64,000 nucleotides of DNA from Ramlibacter tataouinensis TTB310 (GCF_000215705.1 NC_015677.1:3422001-3486000); one strand, 5' to 3'; counted from the first letter of the stretch, positions 1-12,263 are shown. Notes: generated by a model from the sequence alone, not told the origin. Numbers and translations are program-made.

Positions 1-375
1 ATCGGTGCCGTGGGCGGCTACCTGATCACGCGCGGGCACGCAGAGAACTTCCTCTCGTTCGTCGCCACCCACAGCGCCTTCGAGCTCACGGCCATCGTGC
101 TCGCGGGCGCCGCCGGGCTGCGCCTGGGCCACGCCGTGCTCGCACCCGGGCGGCTGGGTCGCCTGGCGGCCCTGCAGCACGGCGCCCGTGACGCCGTGGT
201 CGTGGTCTACGGCGCGGCGGCGCTGCTGGTGGTGGCCGCGGCGGTCGAAGCCTTCTGGTCGTCGGCGCGCTGGGTCGCGCCCGCCGTCAAGTACGGCGTG
301 GCGGCCGCCTGCTGGCTGCTGGTGATCGGCTATCTCGCCTGGCAGGGACGGCCGGAGGACGCGCGTGCGGGTTGA
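1..375 (+). CDS. SpoIIM-like (stage II sporulation protein M family) membrane protein, 5' end outside window
   Basis: Only the last 124 residues are present; the reading frame is open from base 1, so the true start lies upstream. The visible part has a hydrophobic layout with segments near residues 25-40, 60-80 and 95-112 and the 'GHAENFLSFVATHSAFELTA' type motif typical of SpoIIM/DUF95 integral membrane proteins. In non-sporulating bacteria this family sits beside MoxR, DUF58 and DUF4129 genes, exactly the set that follows here, so the assignment rests partly on context. Its function outside sporulation is unknown. The next gene starts 11 bases before this stop codon, which suggests one translationally coupled operon. 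Confidence 0.8.
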   Translation: MGAVGGYLITRGHAENFLSFVATHSAFELTAIVLAGAAGLRLGHAVLAPGRLGRLAALQHGARDAVVVVYGAAALLVVAAAVEAFWSSARWVAPAVKYGVAAACWLLVIGYLAWQGRPEDARAG

Positions 376-1096
376 TGCGATCGCCCTGCAGCTGCGGCCG
401 CGGACCATGGCCGAAGCCGCGGACCTCGGCGTCTTGCTGGTGCAGCGGCATGTCCGCAGCCTCGCGCGCACCTGGGCGCCCGTGTATGCCGCGGTGGCGC
501 TGCTCGCGTTGGCCACCATCGAGCTGGGCGCCTGGGTGCCCGGGCTGGTGATCTTCTGGTGCAAGCCCTGGCTGGACCGCACCATCCTGTTCGTGCTCTC
601 GCGCGCCGTGTTCGGCGACGCGACCAGCGCGGCCGACCTCTGGCGGCAGCGCAGGAGCATCTGGCGGGGCGACCTCCTGCGGACCCTGACGCTGCGCCGG
701 CTGTCGCCCTGGCGCTCCTACACCCAGCCCGTGGCCCAGCTGGAAGGCCAGTCGGGCGCGGCCCGCCGGCGCCGCCGCGCCCAGTTGCTGCGTGGCAGGC
801 GCGGCGCCGCCGCCGGCGTCCATGCCGTCTATGCGCACGTCGAACTGGTGCTGGTCACCGGCGTGCTGGCGCTGGCGGTTTGGCTTGCCCCCGAAGGGTC
901 GCACCGCAGTGTGCTGGCCTGGCTGGGCCGCGGTGGCACGCTGTCCAACGGACTCGTGATCTCCGCCACCTATGCCGCCATCGTGCTGGTGCTGGAGCCG
1001 TTCTACGTGGCCAGCGGCTTCGCGATGTACCTGAACCGGCGCGTCGAGCTCGAAGCCTGGGACGTCGAACAGGAGTTCCGCCGTGCGCTGGCCTGA
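365..1096 (+). CDS. Conserved membrane protein of the MoxR/DUF4129 cluster
   Basis: A 243-residue protein begun by GTG 11 bases before the end of the SpoIIM-like gene. It has hydrophobic segments around residues 38-66, 155-172 and 190-215, separated by a strongly basic middle (several Arg-rich runs near residues 95-145), so it looks like an inner-membrane protein with a large cytoplasmic loop. I recognise it only as the uncharacterised protein that commonly lies between SpoIIM and DUF4129 genes in proteobacterial MoxR clusters. It overlaps the next gene by 14 bases. No catalytic motif is visible, and no function is claimed. Confidence 0.65.
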   Translation: MRVDAIALQLRPRTMAEAADLGVLLVQRHVRSLARTWAPVYAAVALLALATIELGAWVPGLVIFWCKPWLDRTILFVLSRAVFGDATSAADLWRQRRSIWRGDLLRTLTLRRLSPWRSYTQPVAQLEGQSGAARRRRRAQLLRGRRGAAAGVHAVYAHVELVLVTGVLALAVWLAPEGSHRSVLAWLGRGGTLSNGLVISATYAAIVLVLEPFYVASGFAMYLNRRVELEAWDVEQEFRRALA

Positions 1097-1808
1097 ACTG
1101 GTGCTGGCCGCCTGCCTCGGCCTGGGCGCGCCGGCCCAGCTGCTTGCCCAATCGCCCAGCCGGCAGGAGGTGCAGCAGGCCGCGGACGTGGTGCGCAGCC
1201 ATCCGGACCTCGGGGGCAGGAAGAAGGTCAAGACCCTGCGGCTGCGCGAACGCGACGATCCCTCCGAGAAGCAGCAGGATCCCGCTCAATGGCGCTGGGT
1301 GCTGGCGCTGTTCCGCTGGATGGCCGAAACTGCGCGGGTGCTGGTCTGGGTGGGCGGCGCGGTCCTGGTGGCGCTGTTGCTGGTGGGCCTGCGGCACTGG
1401 CTGCGGGTGCGCAGCCAGGCATTCCGCATGCCCGCGGGCGCTCCCCCGACGCACGTGCAAAGCCTGGACATACGCCCGGAGAGCCTGCCGCCGCAGGTGG
1501 GCGCCGCCGCGGCCGGACTGTGGCAGCGCGGCGAGCACGTGGCCGCGCTGTCGCTGCTGTACCGTGGCGCGCTGTCGCGTCTGGTGCACGGCCACGGCCT
1601 GCCGATCAAGGGTGCCAGCACCGAGGGTGAATGCCTGGCGCTGGCCCGCACGCGCCTCGACCCGGCCGGCGGCGCCTTCTTCTCCACCCTGGTCGCTGCG
1701 TGGCAGCTGGCGGTCTACGGCGCCCGCCTGCCCGACGGGACGCAGGTGCTCGCGCTGTGCCGCGAGTTCGACACCCAGCTTCCGGCACCTGCGCCGGGGC
1801 CCTCGTGA
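1083..1808 (+). CDS. DUF4129 domain-containing protein
   Basis: A 241-residue protein starting at GTG. Residues 1-22 form a probable signal peptide ending 'LLAQ'. A charged periplasmic part follows, then one strong transmembrane helix near residues 85-105 and a cytoplasmic domain of about 130 residues with the DUF4129 features: 'AAGLWQRGEHVAALSLLYRG', a conserved 'TEGECLALAR' stretch and a C-terminal helical end. DUF4129 proteins accompany MoxR AAA ATPases and DUF58 proteins and are often described as transglutaminase-associated, but their function is not established. The stop overlaps the next start (TGATG), which supports coupled translation. Confidence 0.85.
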   Translation: MRWPELVLAACLGLGAPAQLLAQSPSRQEVQQAADVVRSHPDLGGRKKVKTLRLRERDDPSEKQQDPAQWRWVLALFRWMAETARVLVWVGGAVLVALLLVGLRHWLRVRSQAFRMPAGAPPTHVQSLDIRPESLPPQVGAAAAGLWQRGEHVAALSLLYRGALSRLVHGHGLPIKGASTEGECLALARTRLDPAGGAFFSTLVAAWQLAVYGARLPDGTQVLALCREFDTQLPAPAPGPS

Positions 1809-3014
1809 TGAGCCGCGCCGCCTGGGTCCGCGTCGGCGTGCTGGTCCTGCTGGTGCTGGCCGGCGCCTGGCTGGTACGCGCCACCGAGTGGGTGGAGCAG
1901 GAAGTCGACCAACCGGCGCGGGGCGAGGCCGCGCGCAACGACTTCTTCGCCTTCGAGCAGCTGATGCAGCGCCTGGGCGTGCCGCTGGAGCGGCGGCGGG
2001 CGCTGGACGCCTTGCCGCCGGCCGGCGCGGTGCTGGTCCTGCAGTCGCAGTACTGGGACCTGTTTCCGCAGCGCGCGGTCCAGCTGCGCGAATGGGTGGA
2101 AAGCGGTGGCCACCTGGTGCTTCCGGGAACGATGGCGGACGACGCTGCCCTGGAAAAGTGGCTCCCGGTGCGGCTGGCCCGCCAGCCAGCCGCGCAAGCC
2201 ACGGTGCCGCCACGCGAACGGCCTGCGCCACAACGCTCTGCGGCCCGCGAGCCGCAGTGCCGCCCGCTCACGGCCAGCGGCTCCGCGGTGCCGGCCGGTA
2301 CCGTCGAGCGACCGTACGAAGTCTGCGCGGGCCCGTTCTGGCGCGACCTGCGGCCTGCAGACGGCGTCGTGCCGCAGTGGATGCTGGCCGGCATGGACCG
2401 CATCGAAGTCTTGCGCGTGCCCCATGGCCAGGGCAGCGTCACGGTGCATGGAGCCTGGAACCTGCTGCACAACCGCGAGCTGCTGCGCGCCGACACCGCG
2501 CCAGCGGTCGCGGCGGCCTTTCAGCTGCACCGCGGCACGCGCGTATGGCTGGTCACCGAGGAGTCGCGCCCGCCGCTGCTGCTCTGGATCTGGCGCGAAG
2601 CTGCGGTCGCGGTGATGCTGGCCACCGCCGCGCTCCTGGCCTGGCTGTGGCGTGGCGCGGTGCGTTTCGGGCCGCTCGGGGTCGTGCCGATACCGGAGCG
2701 GCGCTCGATGAGGGAGCAGCTGGTCGGCACCGCCGCTTTCCTGTGCCGCCACGGGGCGGCAACACTGCACAAGGCGCAGGTGCGTGCGCTGCACGAAGCG
2801 GCGTGCGCCCGCCTTCCCGCCCGCGCCAGCCTCGGCCAGGACGAACGCATCGAGGCGGTCGCCCGGGCCACCGGGCTCGCCGCCGTCGGGCTCGAACATG
2901 CCTGGCGCGACGGCCCGCGCACGCCCCACGCCCTGGCAGGCGATCTCGGCCTGCTCGAAGAAGCCCGCCGGCGCCTGCTGCGCGCCGATCCATTCCTGCG
3001 CTCCTCCACTGCCA

Positions 3015-3031
<17 letters not shown>
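1808..3031 (+). CDS. DUF4350 domain-containing membrane protein
   Basis: A 407-residue protein. The frame is open further upstream, but the ATG that overlaps the DUF4129 stop gives a protein beginning with a transmembrane anchor (residues 6-24). It is followed by the DUF4350 domain ('FFAFEQLMQRLGVPLERR', 'LREWVESGGHLVLPG'), a GATase-like fold that is normally extracytoplasmic. A second transmembrane segment lies near residues 260-280, and a cytoplasmic helical tail follows. DUF4350 is a standard member of the MoxR/DUF58/DUF4129 cluster. It overlaps the moxR start by 17 bases. The biochemical role is unknown. Confidence 0.85.
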
Positions 3032-4007
<976 letters not shown>

Positions 4008-4017
4008 ACCCGTTGCG

Positions 4018-5367
4018 ATGAAACTGCGTGCCGTCTTGCCCTCCCGCGCCGCGGCCGGGGCACTGGCATTGCTGGCCGCCGCCTGCGCGGCAGCGCTGCT
4101 GGCGGGCGTGCCTCGGCCGCAAGTGTTGGCCGGCGCCACGCTGGCGGTTGCCCTCGGGCTCGCCTGGTCCGCGCTGGACCTGGCCTGGAGCCTGCGCGCG
4201 GCGGCACGCGCGCCGCTGCGCGTCGAACGCCGGGCGCCGGCCGCCTTCGCACTGGGCGTGCCGACCGATGTCGTGCTGCACCTGGACAACGACGGACCGC
4301 GCGCAGTGCAGGTGGCCGTGTTCGACGAGCCCGATGCCCGCCTGGCTTTCGAAGGGCTGCCGCAGGCCGTGCGGGTGCCGCCCGGCAGCCGCGCCGTCAT
4401 CCGCTACCGGGTCACCGCCCTGCAGCGTGGCCCGGTGCGCTTTGGCGCCACCCAGCTGCGCTCGCGCAGCGCCGGCGGTGCCTTCGAGCTGCTGCACGCC
4501 GCAGGCGCGGGCCAGCTGCTGCGCGTGTACCCCAACTTCGCCGCCGTGGCCGGCTATGCCTGGCTGGCGGGCGACCGCCGGCTGGCGCAGATGGGCATCA
4601 AGGCCTACGCTCAGCGCGGCCTGGGCACCGACTTCCGGCAGCTGGCCGAATACAGCCCGGGCGAGCCGGTGCGGCACATCGACTGGAAGGCCACGCTGCG
4701 CCAGGGCAAGCCGATCGTGCGGCAGTTCCAGGACGAGCGCGACCAGCGCGTGCTGTTCCTGCTGGACTGCGGCCGCCGGATGCGCGCGAGCGACGGCGCA
4801 GTCAGCCACTTCGACCAGGCGCTCGACGCCCTCATGCTGCTCGCCTATGTGGCGCTGCGCGAGGGTGACGAGTTCGGCGCCCTCACCTTCGGCAACCGCC
4901 CGGGCGAGCAGCGCGATTTCGCGCCGCGCAAGGGCGTGGCCAGCCTGAATGCGCTGATGAACCGGCTGTACGACCTGGAGCCGGCCGCGGTGCACTCGGA
5001 CTATGTGCAGGCCGCGGGCGACCTCATGCGCCACTTCCCGCGCCGCGCGCTGGTGGTGGTGCTGACGAATTTCCGCGACGAGGATGCCGAGGAACTGCGC
5101 CCCGCGATCGCGCTGCTGCGCTCGCGCCACCTGGTGCTGGTGGCGAGCCTGCGCGAGCGGGTGCTAGGCGAAGTCGCCGCACAGCCGCTGGCGCGCCCGG
5201 AACACGCGGCCGAGGCCGCAACCGCGCACCTGTTCGCGCAGGCCCGGCGGGATGCCTTCGCCAGGGTGGTGGGCAGCGACCCGCTGTCCTTGGATGTGGA
5301 GCCGGCGCAACTGCCAGCCGCGCTGGTGAACCGGTACCACGCCGTCAAGCGTGCGAAATTGCTCTGA
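4018..5367 (+). CDS. DUF58 domain-containing protein
   Basis: A 449-residue protein with two N-terminal transmembrane segments (residues 12-28 and 34-55), a beta-rich middle and the DUF58 signature 'EYSPGEPVRHIDWKATLRQG' near residues 215-235. This is followed by a von Willebrand A-like core beginning 'RVLFLLDCGRRM'. DUF58 proteins pair with MoxR ATPases and probably form the substrate-facing part of the complex. The ATG at 4018 is preceded by only 10 non-coding bases after moxR. It is the last gene of the five-gene operon; the next gene starts 39 bases later with its own strong Shine-Dalgarno sequence. Confidence 0.92.
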   Translation: MKLRAVLPSRAAAGALALLAAACAAALLAGVPRPQVLAGATLAVALGLAWSALDLAWSLRAAARAPLRVERRAPAAFALGVPTDVVLHLDNDGPRAVQVAVFDEPDARLAFEGLPQAVRVPPGSRAVIRYRVTALQRGPVRFGATQLRSRSAGGAFELLHAAGAGQLLRVYPNFAAVAGYAWLAGDRRLAQMGIKAYAQRGLGTDFRQLAEYSPGEPVRHIDWKATLRQGKPIVRQFQDERDQRVLFLLDCGRRMRASDGAVSHFDQALDALMLLAYVALREGDEFGALTFGNRPGEQRDFAPRKGVASLNALMNRLYDLEPAAVHSDYVQAAGDLMRHFPRRALVVVLTNFRDEDAEELRPAIALLRSRHLVLVASLRERVLGEVAAQPLARPEHAAEAATAHLFAQARRDAFARVVGSDPLSLDVEPAQLPAALVNRYHAVKRAKLL

Positions 5368-5406
5368 AAGTCCTACATTGGGTGTTCAACCAGGAGGAGG
5401 AACTCC

Positions 5407-5940
5407 ATGCATACCGCCAATCCCTACGCCCCGCCGCGGGCCGCTGTGGCCGACGTCGGCCACGACCCGGGTGTCACGGCGCCCGTGAAGAACTGGTCCG
5501 CCCAGGGCCGCATCGGCCGCCTGCGCTACCTGGCGCACCTCACCGGCGCCTACGTCCTGCTGGCCCTGGTCGGTTTCGTGGCCGGTTTCATCGCTGCCAT
5601 GCTGAAGACGCAGATGGCGGTTCCCGTCGCCGTCGGCGCCGCTCTCATCGCCTACCTGTGGTTCACGGTGCTCAAGACGATCCAGCGCAGCCACGACATG
5701 GACTGGTCCGGCTGGACCTCGCTGCTGGCCCTGATCCCGCTGGTCGGGTTGGTATGGGTGTTCAAGGCGGGTACCGCCGGGGGCAACCGCTTCGGCCTGC
5801 CGCCGCCGCCCAACTCGCTGGGCGTGAAGATCCTGGGCCTGCTGTTCCCGATCGTGGCCGGCATCGGCATCGTGGCCGCCATCGCCCTGCCCGCCTACCA
5901 GGACTACACGACCCGCGCCCGCGCCGCCCAGCAGCGCTAG
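5407..5940 (+). CDS. DUF805 family membrane protein with pilin-like C-terminus
   Basis: A 177-residue protein preceded by an excellent ribosome binding site (AGGAGGAGG, ending 6 bases before ATG). Residues 30-130 match the DUF805 membrane domain: 'GRIGRLRYL' at its start, then 'IQRSHDMDWSGWTSLLALIP', and 'GNRFGLPPPPN' after the third helix. The last 27 residues form one more hydrophobic helix followed by 'AAIALPAYQDYTTRA', which closely resembles the conserved N-terminal helix of type IV pilins placed at the wrong end. The role of DUF805 proteins is unknown. The convergent guanine deaminase gene ends 13 bases downstream. Confidence 0.9.
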   Translation: MHTANPYAPPRAAVADVGHDPGVTAPVKNWSAQGRIGRLRYLAHLTGAYVLLALVGFVAGFIAAMLKTQMAVPVAVGAALIAYLWFTVLKTIQRSHDMDWSGWTSLLALIPLVGLVWVFKAGTAGGNRFGLPPPPNSLGVKILGLLFPIVAGIGIVAAIALPAYQDYTTRARAAQQR

Positions 5941-5953
5941 CCGGCCAGGGCAG

Positions 5954-7240
5954 CTAGGCAGCGGCGCCACCGACGTAAACCCGCTCGACCACCCGGTCGT
6001 CGCCCAGCACGATGAGCGAGAACAGCAGCTCGTCCAGGTCGCGCGCCTGCGCGGTCTTGCGCGCCAGCAGCGGCGTCGCCCCCGGGTTCAGCACCAGGAA
6101 ATCGGCCTCGCAGCCGGGCCGCAGGTTGCCGGCCACCCGGTCCAGGCCCAGCGCCTGCGCCGCGCCGGCCGTGTGCTGCCACCACAGGTGCCCGGGTTTG
6201 AGCGACACGCCGGGCTTGGTCTGGCCCTCGCGGCCCACGTAGTAGGCCGCGAGCATGGTGTGGAAGGGGCTGAAGCTGGTGCCGCCGCCCACGTCGCTGG
6301 CCAGGCCGTAGCGGAAGCCCACGCGGTCGGCACCCTCGTAGTCGAAGAAGCCGCTGCCCAGGAACAGGTTGCTGGTGGGGCTGACGGCTGCGGCCGCGCC
6401 GCGCTCGCGCATCAGGCGCCGGTCGTCGTCGTCGAAGTGGATGCAGTGGGCGTAGATGGCGCGCTCGCGCATCAGGCCGAAGCCGTCGTACACCGCCAGG
6501 TAGCTGCGCGCATCGGGGAACAGCTCGAGCGCCCAGCGGACCTCGTCCCTGTTCTCCGCCACGTGGGACTGGATCCACACGTCGGGATAGCGCGCCGCCA
6601 GCTCGCCGGCGCCGCGCAGCTGCGCCTCGGAGCAGCTGGGCGCGAAGCGCGGCGTGATGGCATAGCCCAGCCGGCCCTGGCCGTGCCAGCGGCGGATCAG
6701 GTCCTCGGTGTCGACCAGGGACTGCTCCGTCCGGTCGCGCACCCCATCGGGCGAGTGCCGGTCCTGCAGCACCTTGCCGGCGATCAGGCGCTGGCCGCGC
6801 CGCTGCGCCGCCGCCATCAGCGCATCGACCGACGCCGGGTGCGAGGTGCAGAAGGCCAGCGGCGTGGTCACGCCGTGGCGCTGCAGCTCGTCGAGGAACA
6901 CCTCGGCCACGCCCTGCGCGTAGGCCGCATCGGCAAAGCGCGCCTCGTGCGGGAAGGTGTAGTTCTCCAGCCAGGGCAGCAGGCCCTCGGCCGGCGAGCC
7001 GATCACGTCGGTCTGCGGGAAATGCACGTGCAGGTCGATGAAGCCGGGCGCCAGGATGCGGCCGGGCAGGTGCTCCACCGCCACGCCGGGGTAGTTGTCC
7101 TTGAGCGCGGACCAGGCGCCGGCGGCGCGCACCACCTGGCCGCCCTGCGCATCGGGCCCGACGACCAGCAGGCCGTCCTCGTCGTACAGGGCCGAGCCGT
7201 CGTCGGCGAAGCGCAGCAGCGCGGCGCGGAAAGCTTTCAT
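5954..7240 (-). CDS. guaD: Guanine deaminase
   Basis: A 428-residue amidohydrolase that hydrolyses guanine to xanthine and ammonia in the cytoplasm. Visible metal-site motifs are 'FIDLHVHFPQTDV' (two His), 'QSHVAEN' (His), 'YAHCIHF' and 'SDVGGGTSFS' (metal-binding Asp). The 'HPASVDAL' and 'KVLQDR' stretches are characteristic of GuaD rather than other amidohydrolases. I start at the ATG encoding MKAF; the open frame continues five codons upstream to an alternative ATG. It lies 22 bases downstream of a BMP-type binding protein gene on the same strand, so uptake of a purine and its deamination are probably co-expressed. The product xanthine would feed XdhAB at 22-26 kb. Confidence 0.95.
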   Translation of the reverse strand: MKAFRAALLRFADDGSALYDEDGLLVVGPDAQGGQVVRAAGAWSALKDNYPGVAVEHLPGRILAPGFIDLHVHFPQTDVIGSPAEGLLPWLENYTFPHEARFADAAYAQGVAEVFLDELQRHGVTTPLAFCTSHPASVDALMAAAQRRGQRLIAGKVLQDRHSPDGVRDRTEQSLVDTEDLIRRWHGQGRLGYAITPRFAPSCSEAQLRGAGELAARYPDVWIQSHVAENRDEVRWALELFPDARSYLAVYDGFGLMRERAIYAHCIHFDDDDRRLMRERGAAAAVSPTSNLFLGSGFFDYEGADRVGFRYGLASDVGGGTSFSPFHTMLAAYYVGREGQTKPGVSLKPGHLWWQHTAGAAQALGLDRVAGNLRPGCEADFLVLNPGATPLLARKTAQARDLDELLFSLIVLGDDRVVERVYVGGAAA

Positions 7241-7262
7241 CAGGGATGCTCCCAACCACCCG

Positions 7263-8336
7263 CTATTGTGGAAGCTTTCCCTGCACGCCGGCCACCAGGA
7301 AGTTCATCTTCAGGATCTGCTCGTCGGTGAGCGCCGCGCCCTGGGCCAGCACCGGGCGGCCGGCGTTGTCCGCGATCGGCCCGGCAAAGGGCCGCAGGCG
7401 GCCGGCGGCGATGTCGGCCTGCCGCGCCAGCACCTCGTCCCGCACGGCCTGCGGCACCCGCGGGCCGAAGTCGCCCACTCTCACCATGCCTTCCTTCACG
7501 CCGCCCCAGACATTGCCCGGGGTCCACTGCCCCGCCAGCACCTGGCGCGCGCGCCGGGTGTAGTAATCGCCCCAGTGGTGGGTCACGGCCACGATCTGCG
7601 CGTCGGGCGCGACCTGCCGCATGTCGGAGTGGTAGGCCACGGCCAGCTTGCCGCGTTCCTGCGCCGCCGCCATCACGGCGGTGGAGCCGGTGTGGAAGGC
7701 CACCACGTCAACCTGCTGGTTGAACAGGGACAGGGCCGCGTCGCGCTCGCGCGGCGGGTCGAACCAGGTGCCCAGCCACACCACCTTCACCTGCGCCTGC
7801 GGGTTGACCGAGCGCATGCCCAGCGTGAAGGCGTTGATGCCCTGCAGCACCTCGGGGATGGGAAAGCCCGCCACGTAGCCGGCGACATGGGTCCGGGTCA
7901 TGCGGCCGGCGGCGATGCCGGCCAGGTAGCGGCCCTCGTAGTAGCGCGCATTGGCCACCGCCACGTTGGGCGCCGTCTTGTAGCCGGTGATGGACTCGAA
8001 CTTCACGTCGGGAAAGTCGCGCGCCACCTTCAGCGTGGGCTCCATGTAGCCGAAGCTGGGCGTGAAGATCAGCCTGTGCCCCTGCCGGGCCAGGTCGCGG
8101 ATCACGCGCTCGGCATCCGGTCCCTCGGGCACGTTGGCCACGAAGGTGGTGGCCACCTGCGGGCCCAGCGCCGCCTCGACGGCGCGGCGGCCCTCGTCGT
8201 GCTGGCGCACCCAGCCCGCCTCGGTAACAGGCGTGACGTAGACGAAGCCGGCTTTCAGCGGCTCGCGGGTCTGGGTGTGCGCGGGGGAAAGAAGGACGCA
8301 GGCAGCCGCGAACGCGGCGGCGAGGTTTTTGTACAT
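7263..8336 (-). CDS. BMP family ABC transporter substrate-binding protein
   Basis: A 357-residue periplasmic protein with a signal peptide (residues 1-21, cleavage near 'AHT'). It carries the BMP/PnrA-like domain: 'GFVYVTPVTEAGWVRQHDEG', 'IFTPSFGYMEP', 'YYEGRYLAGIAAG' and 'GGVKEGMV'. Proteins of this family bind purine nucleosides or free purines for ABC uptake. It has no permease or ATPase beside it and probably shares the importer at 18.5-22.1 kb, which has its own related binding protein. Co-transcription with guaD suggests a guanine or hypoxanthine-type ligand, which is an inference. Unlike the second BMP protein it lacks a lipobox. Confidence 0.92.
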   Translation of the reverse strand: MYKNLAAAFAAACVLLSPAHTQTREPLKAGFVYVTPVTEAGWVRQHDEGRRAVEAALGPQVATTFVANVPEGPDAERVIRDLARQGHRLIFTPSFGYMEPTLKVARDFPDVKFESITGYKTAPNVAVANARYYEGRYLAGIAAGRMTRTHVAGYVAGFPIPEVLQGINAFTLGMRSVNPQAQVKVVWLGTWFDPPRERDAALSLFNQQVDVVAFHTGSTAVMAAAQERGKLAVAYHSDMRQVAPDAQIVAVTHHWGDYYTRRARQVLAGQWTPGNVWGGVKEGMVRVGDFGPRVPQAVRDEVLARQADIAAGRLRPFAGPIADNAGRPVLAQGAALTDEQILKMNFLVAGVQGKLPQ

Positions 8337-8368
8337 GGTGTTCCTCTACATGGCCCCGGCGATGCTGG

Positions 8369-8399
8369 AAAAACGAAGAGGCCCCGGGGCAGGCCTCTT
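8369..8399 (-). terminator. Rho-independent terminator of the TPR-glycosyltransferase gene
   Basis: Read on the minus strand, an 8-bp perfect stem (AAGAGGCC/GGCCTCTT) with an 8-base GC-rich loop is followed by CGTTTTT. It begins 13 bases after the stop codon of the TPR gene and lies upstream of the BMP gene start, so it should separate those two transcription units. Confidence 0.8.
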
Positions 8400-8411
8400 G
8401 CGGACGCAATT

Positions 8412-10163
8412 CTAAGTCGGGGCCCCGAAGCCCGGCACCGTGCGGGCCAAGGCCTCGGGCAGGCGCGCGAACACGCTGTCCCAGTCGCCGCTGGTGCGCT
8501 GGCGCAGCAGGCGCGCCGTCGGGTACCAGGGGTTGTCCTCGCGCTCCTCGAACCAGCGCCAGTCCGCCGGCCGCGACAGCAGCACCGCCGTCGGCCGGCC
8601 CAGCGCGCCGGCCAGGTGCGCCACCGCGGTGCAGATGCTGATGACGCCGTCCAGCGCGCAGGCCTGCGCTGCCATGTGCTCGAAGCCGGTTTCCGGGAAG
8701 CGGTGGAGGGGCGTGAGCCCGTCATCCGCCAGCGCCGGCATGTCGTGCTTGAGTGACCAGTAGTCGGCCCCCGTCGGCAGGGCCGCGCGGAAGCGCTCCA
8801 GCGCCACCGAGCGGCGGTGGTCGTTCCAGTTGGCCGGGTTGCCCGACCAGGCCACACCGATCTGCGGCCGGCCGCGGCCGGCCAGGTGCCGGCGCCAGCG
8901 CTCCACCAGCGCCGCGTCGGGCTGCAGGTAAGGCACGGATGCCGGGATGCCTTCCATCGTGGTGCCGAAGGCCAGCGGCAGGCTCATCATCGGGCAATGC
9001 AGGTCGAAGGCGGGCAGCGGCTCGCCTTCGCGCAGCAGTTGCGCCACGCCGGGCAGCGAGCGCAGCAAGCCGTGCAGCAGTGGCTGCACCTCCAGCACCA
9101 CGCGCGCGCCCTGCTGCGCCAGCAGCGGCACGTAGCGGCAGAACTGCAGCGTGTCGCCCAGGCCCTGCTCGGCATGCACCAGCACCGTCCTGCCGGCCAC
9201 GCCCTTGCCGCGCCACTGCGGCTGCGCGAAACCGCGCTGGCGCTTGCCCAGGCGCTCGGCCTGCCAGCGCGCCTCGTAATCCGCCCAGCCCTCGCGCAGC
9301 CGGCCGGCCGCCAGCAGCGACAGCGAGCGGTTGAAGCGCAGGTCGGCGCGCACCGGCTGCAGGGCCAGGGCCTGGTCGTAGACCTGCAGCGCCTGCTCAT
9401 GCCGCCCCTGGTCGCGCAGGGTGTTGGCGATGTTCATCAGCACCTCGGGCTGGCCTGGGCGCTGGGCCAGCACGGCGCGGAAGTGCTCCAGCGCCTCGTC
9501 GCGCCGGCCCTGCTCGGCCACCGCCGTGCCCAGGTTGAGGCGCGCGTCGGCGTCCTGCGGCTGCGCCTTCAGCACCTGCCGCAGCAGCGCCTCGGCCTCG
9601 GCGTGGCGGTGCAGCTGGTTCAGCGTGATGGCCAGGTTGACGCGGCCCTGGGCCGACGCACCCAAGGCCACCGCCTGCTGCAGCGCCGGCAGGGCCTCCT
9701 CGAAGCGGCCCAGCGCATGCAGCGCCACGCCGCGGTTGTTGAGGGCGGGCAGGAAGCGCGCGTCCTGCGCCAGCGCGGCGTCGTAGGCGGCCACGGCCTC
9801 CTCCAGCCGCCCCAGGTTCTTGAGCGCGAGACCGCGGGCGTTGTGCACCGCGGGCGCCTTCAGGCCGGCGGCCAGCGTCCCGTCGAAGGCGGCCAGCGCC
9901 TGGGCATCACTACCGGCCTGCTGGTGCACCAGCCCCAGCTGGAAGCGGTACATGGGCTGCGCGGGCGCGCGCTGCACGGCGTCCTGCAGCAGCCGTGCAC
10001 CCTCGTCCAGCGCGCCGCGCTGCGCGACCAGCAGGCCCAGCAGGGCCAGGCCGGCCGCGTCCTGCGGCGCCTGGGCCAGGTGGCCGCGGCACAAGGTCTC
10101 GGCCTGCGGCAGGTGGCCGGCGCGCTGCTGCGCCAGCGCCTCGGCCAGGAGCGAAGCGGACAT
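8412..10163 (-). CDS. TPR-repeat protein with C-terminal glycosyltransferase (GT9/GT41-like) domain
   Basis: A 583-residue protein. Residues 1-320 are tandem 34-residue tetratricopeptide repeats ('VAAYDAALAQDARFLPALNNRGVALHALGRFEEAL' type, about nine units). Residues 330-583 form a Rossmann-like glycosyltransferase domain with 'EQGLGDTLQFCRYVPLL', 'GVAWSGNPANWNDHRRS' and 'SICTAVAHLAGALGRPTAVL', as in TPR-containing heptosyltransferase-like proteins. The start is the ATG that begins the first repeat; the longer open frame upstream lies over the deaminase gene. Such proteins may glycosylate proteins or surface glycans, but the acceptor is unknown. It follows the deaminase gene after 17 bases on the same strand. 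Confidence 0.88.
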   Translation of the reverse strand: MSASLLAEALAQQRAGHLPQAETLCRGHLAQAPQDAAGLALLGLLVAQRGALDEGARLLQDAVQRAPAQPMYRFQLGLVHQQAGSDAQALAAFDGTLAAGLKAPAVHNARGLALKNLGRLEEAVAAYDAALAQDARFLPALNNRGVALHALGRFEEALPALQQAVALGASAQGRVNLAITLNQLHRHAEAEALLRQVLKAQPQDADARLNLGTAVAEQGRRDEALEHFRAVLAQRPGQPEVLMNIANTLRDQGRHEQALQVYDQALALQPVRADLRFNRSLSLLAAGRLREGWADYEARWQAERLGKRQRGFAQPQWRGKGVAGRTVLVHAEQGLGDTLQFCRYVPLLAQQGARVVLEVQPLLHGLLRSLPGVAQLLREGEPLPAFDLHCPMMSLPLAFGTTMEGIPASVPYLQPDAALVERWRRHLAGRGRPQIGVAWSGNPANWNDHRRSVALERFRAALPTGADYWSLKHDMPALADDGLTPLHRFPETGFEHMAAQACALDGVISICTAVAHLAGALGRPTAVLLSRPADWRWFEEREDNPWYPTARLLRQRTSGDWDSVFARLPEALARTVPGFGAPT

Positions 10164-10180
10164 GGCTGGGCGAGGCGTGG

Positions 10181-12263
<2,083 letters not shown>

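Noticed and set aside
287..1231. Long antisense open frame over the MoxR cluster
   Set aside because: It lies wholly opposite overlapping real genes, has Arg/Gly/Ala-rich low-complexity composition and no family match; a normal consequence of about 70% G+C.
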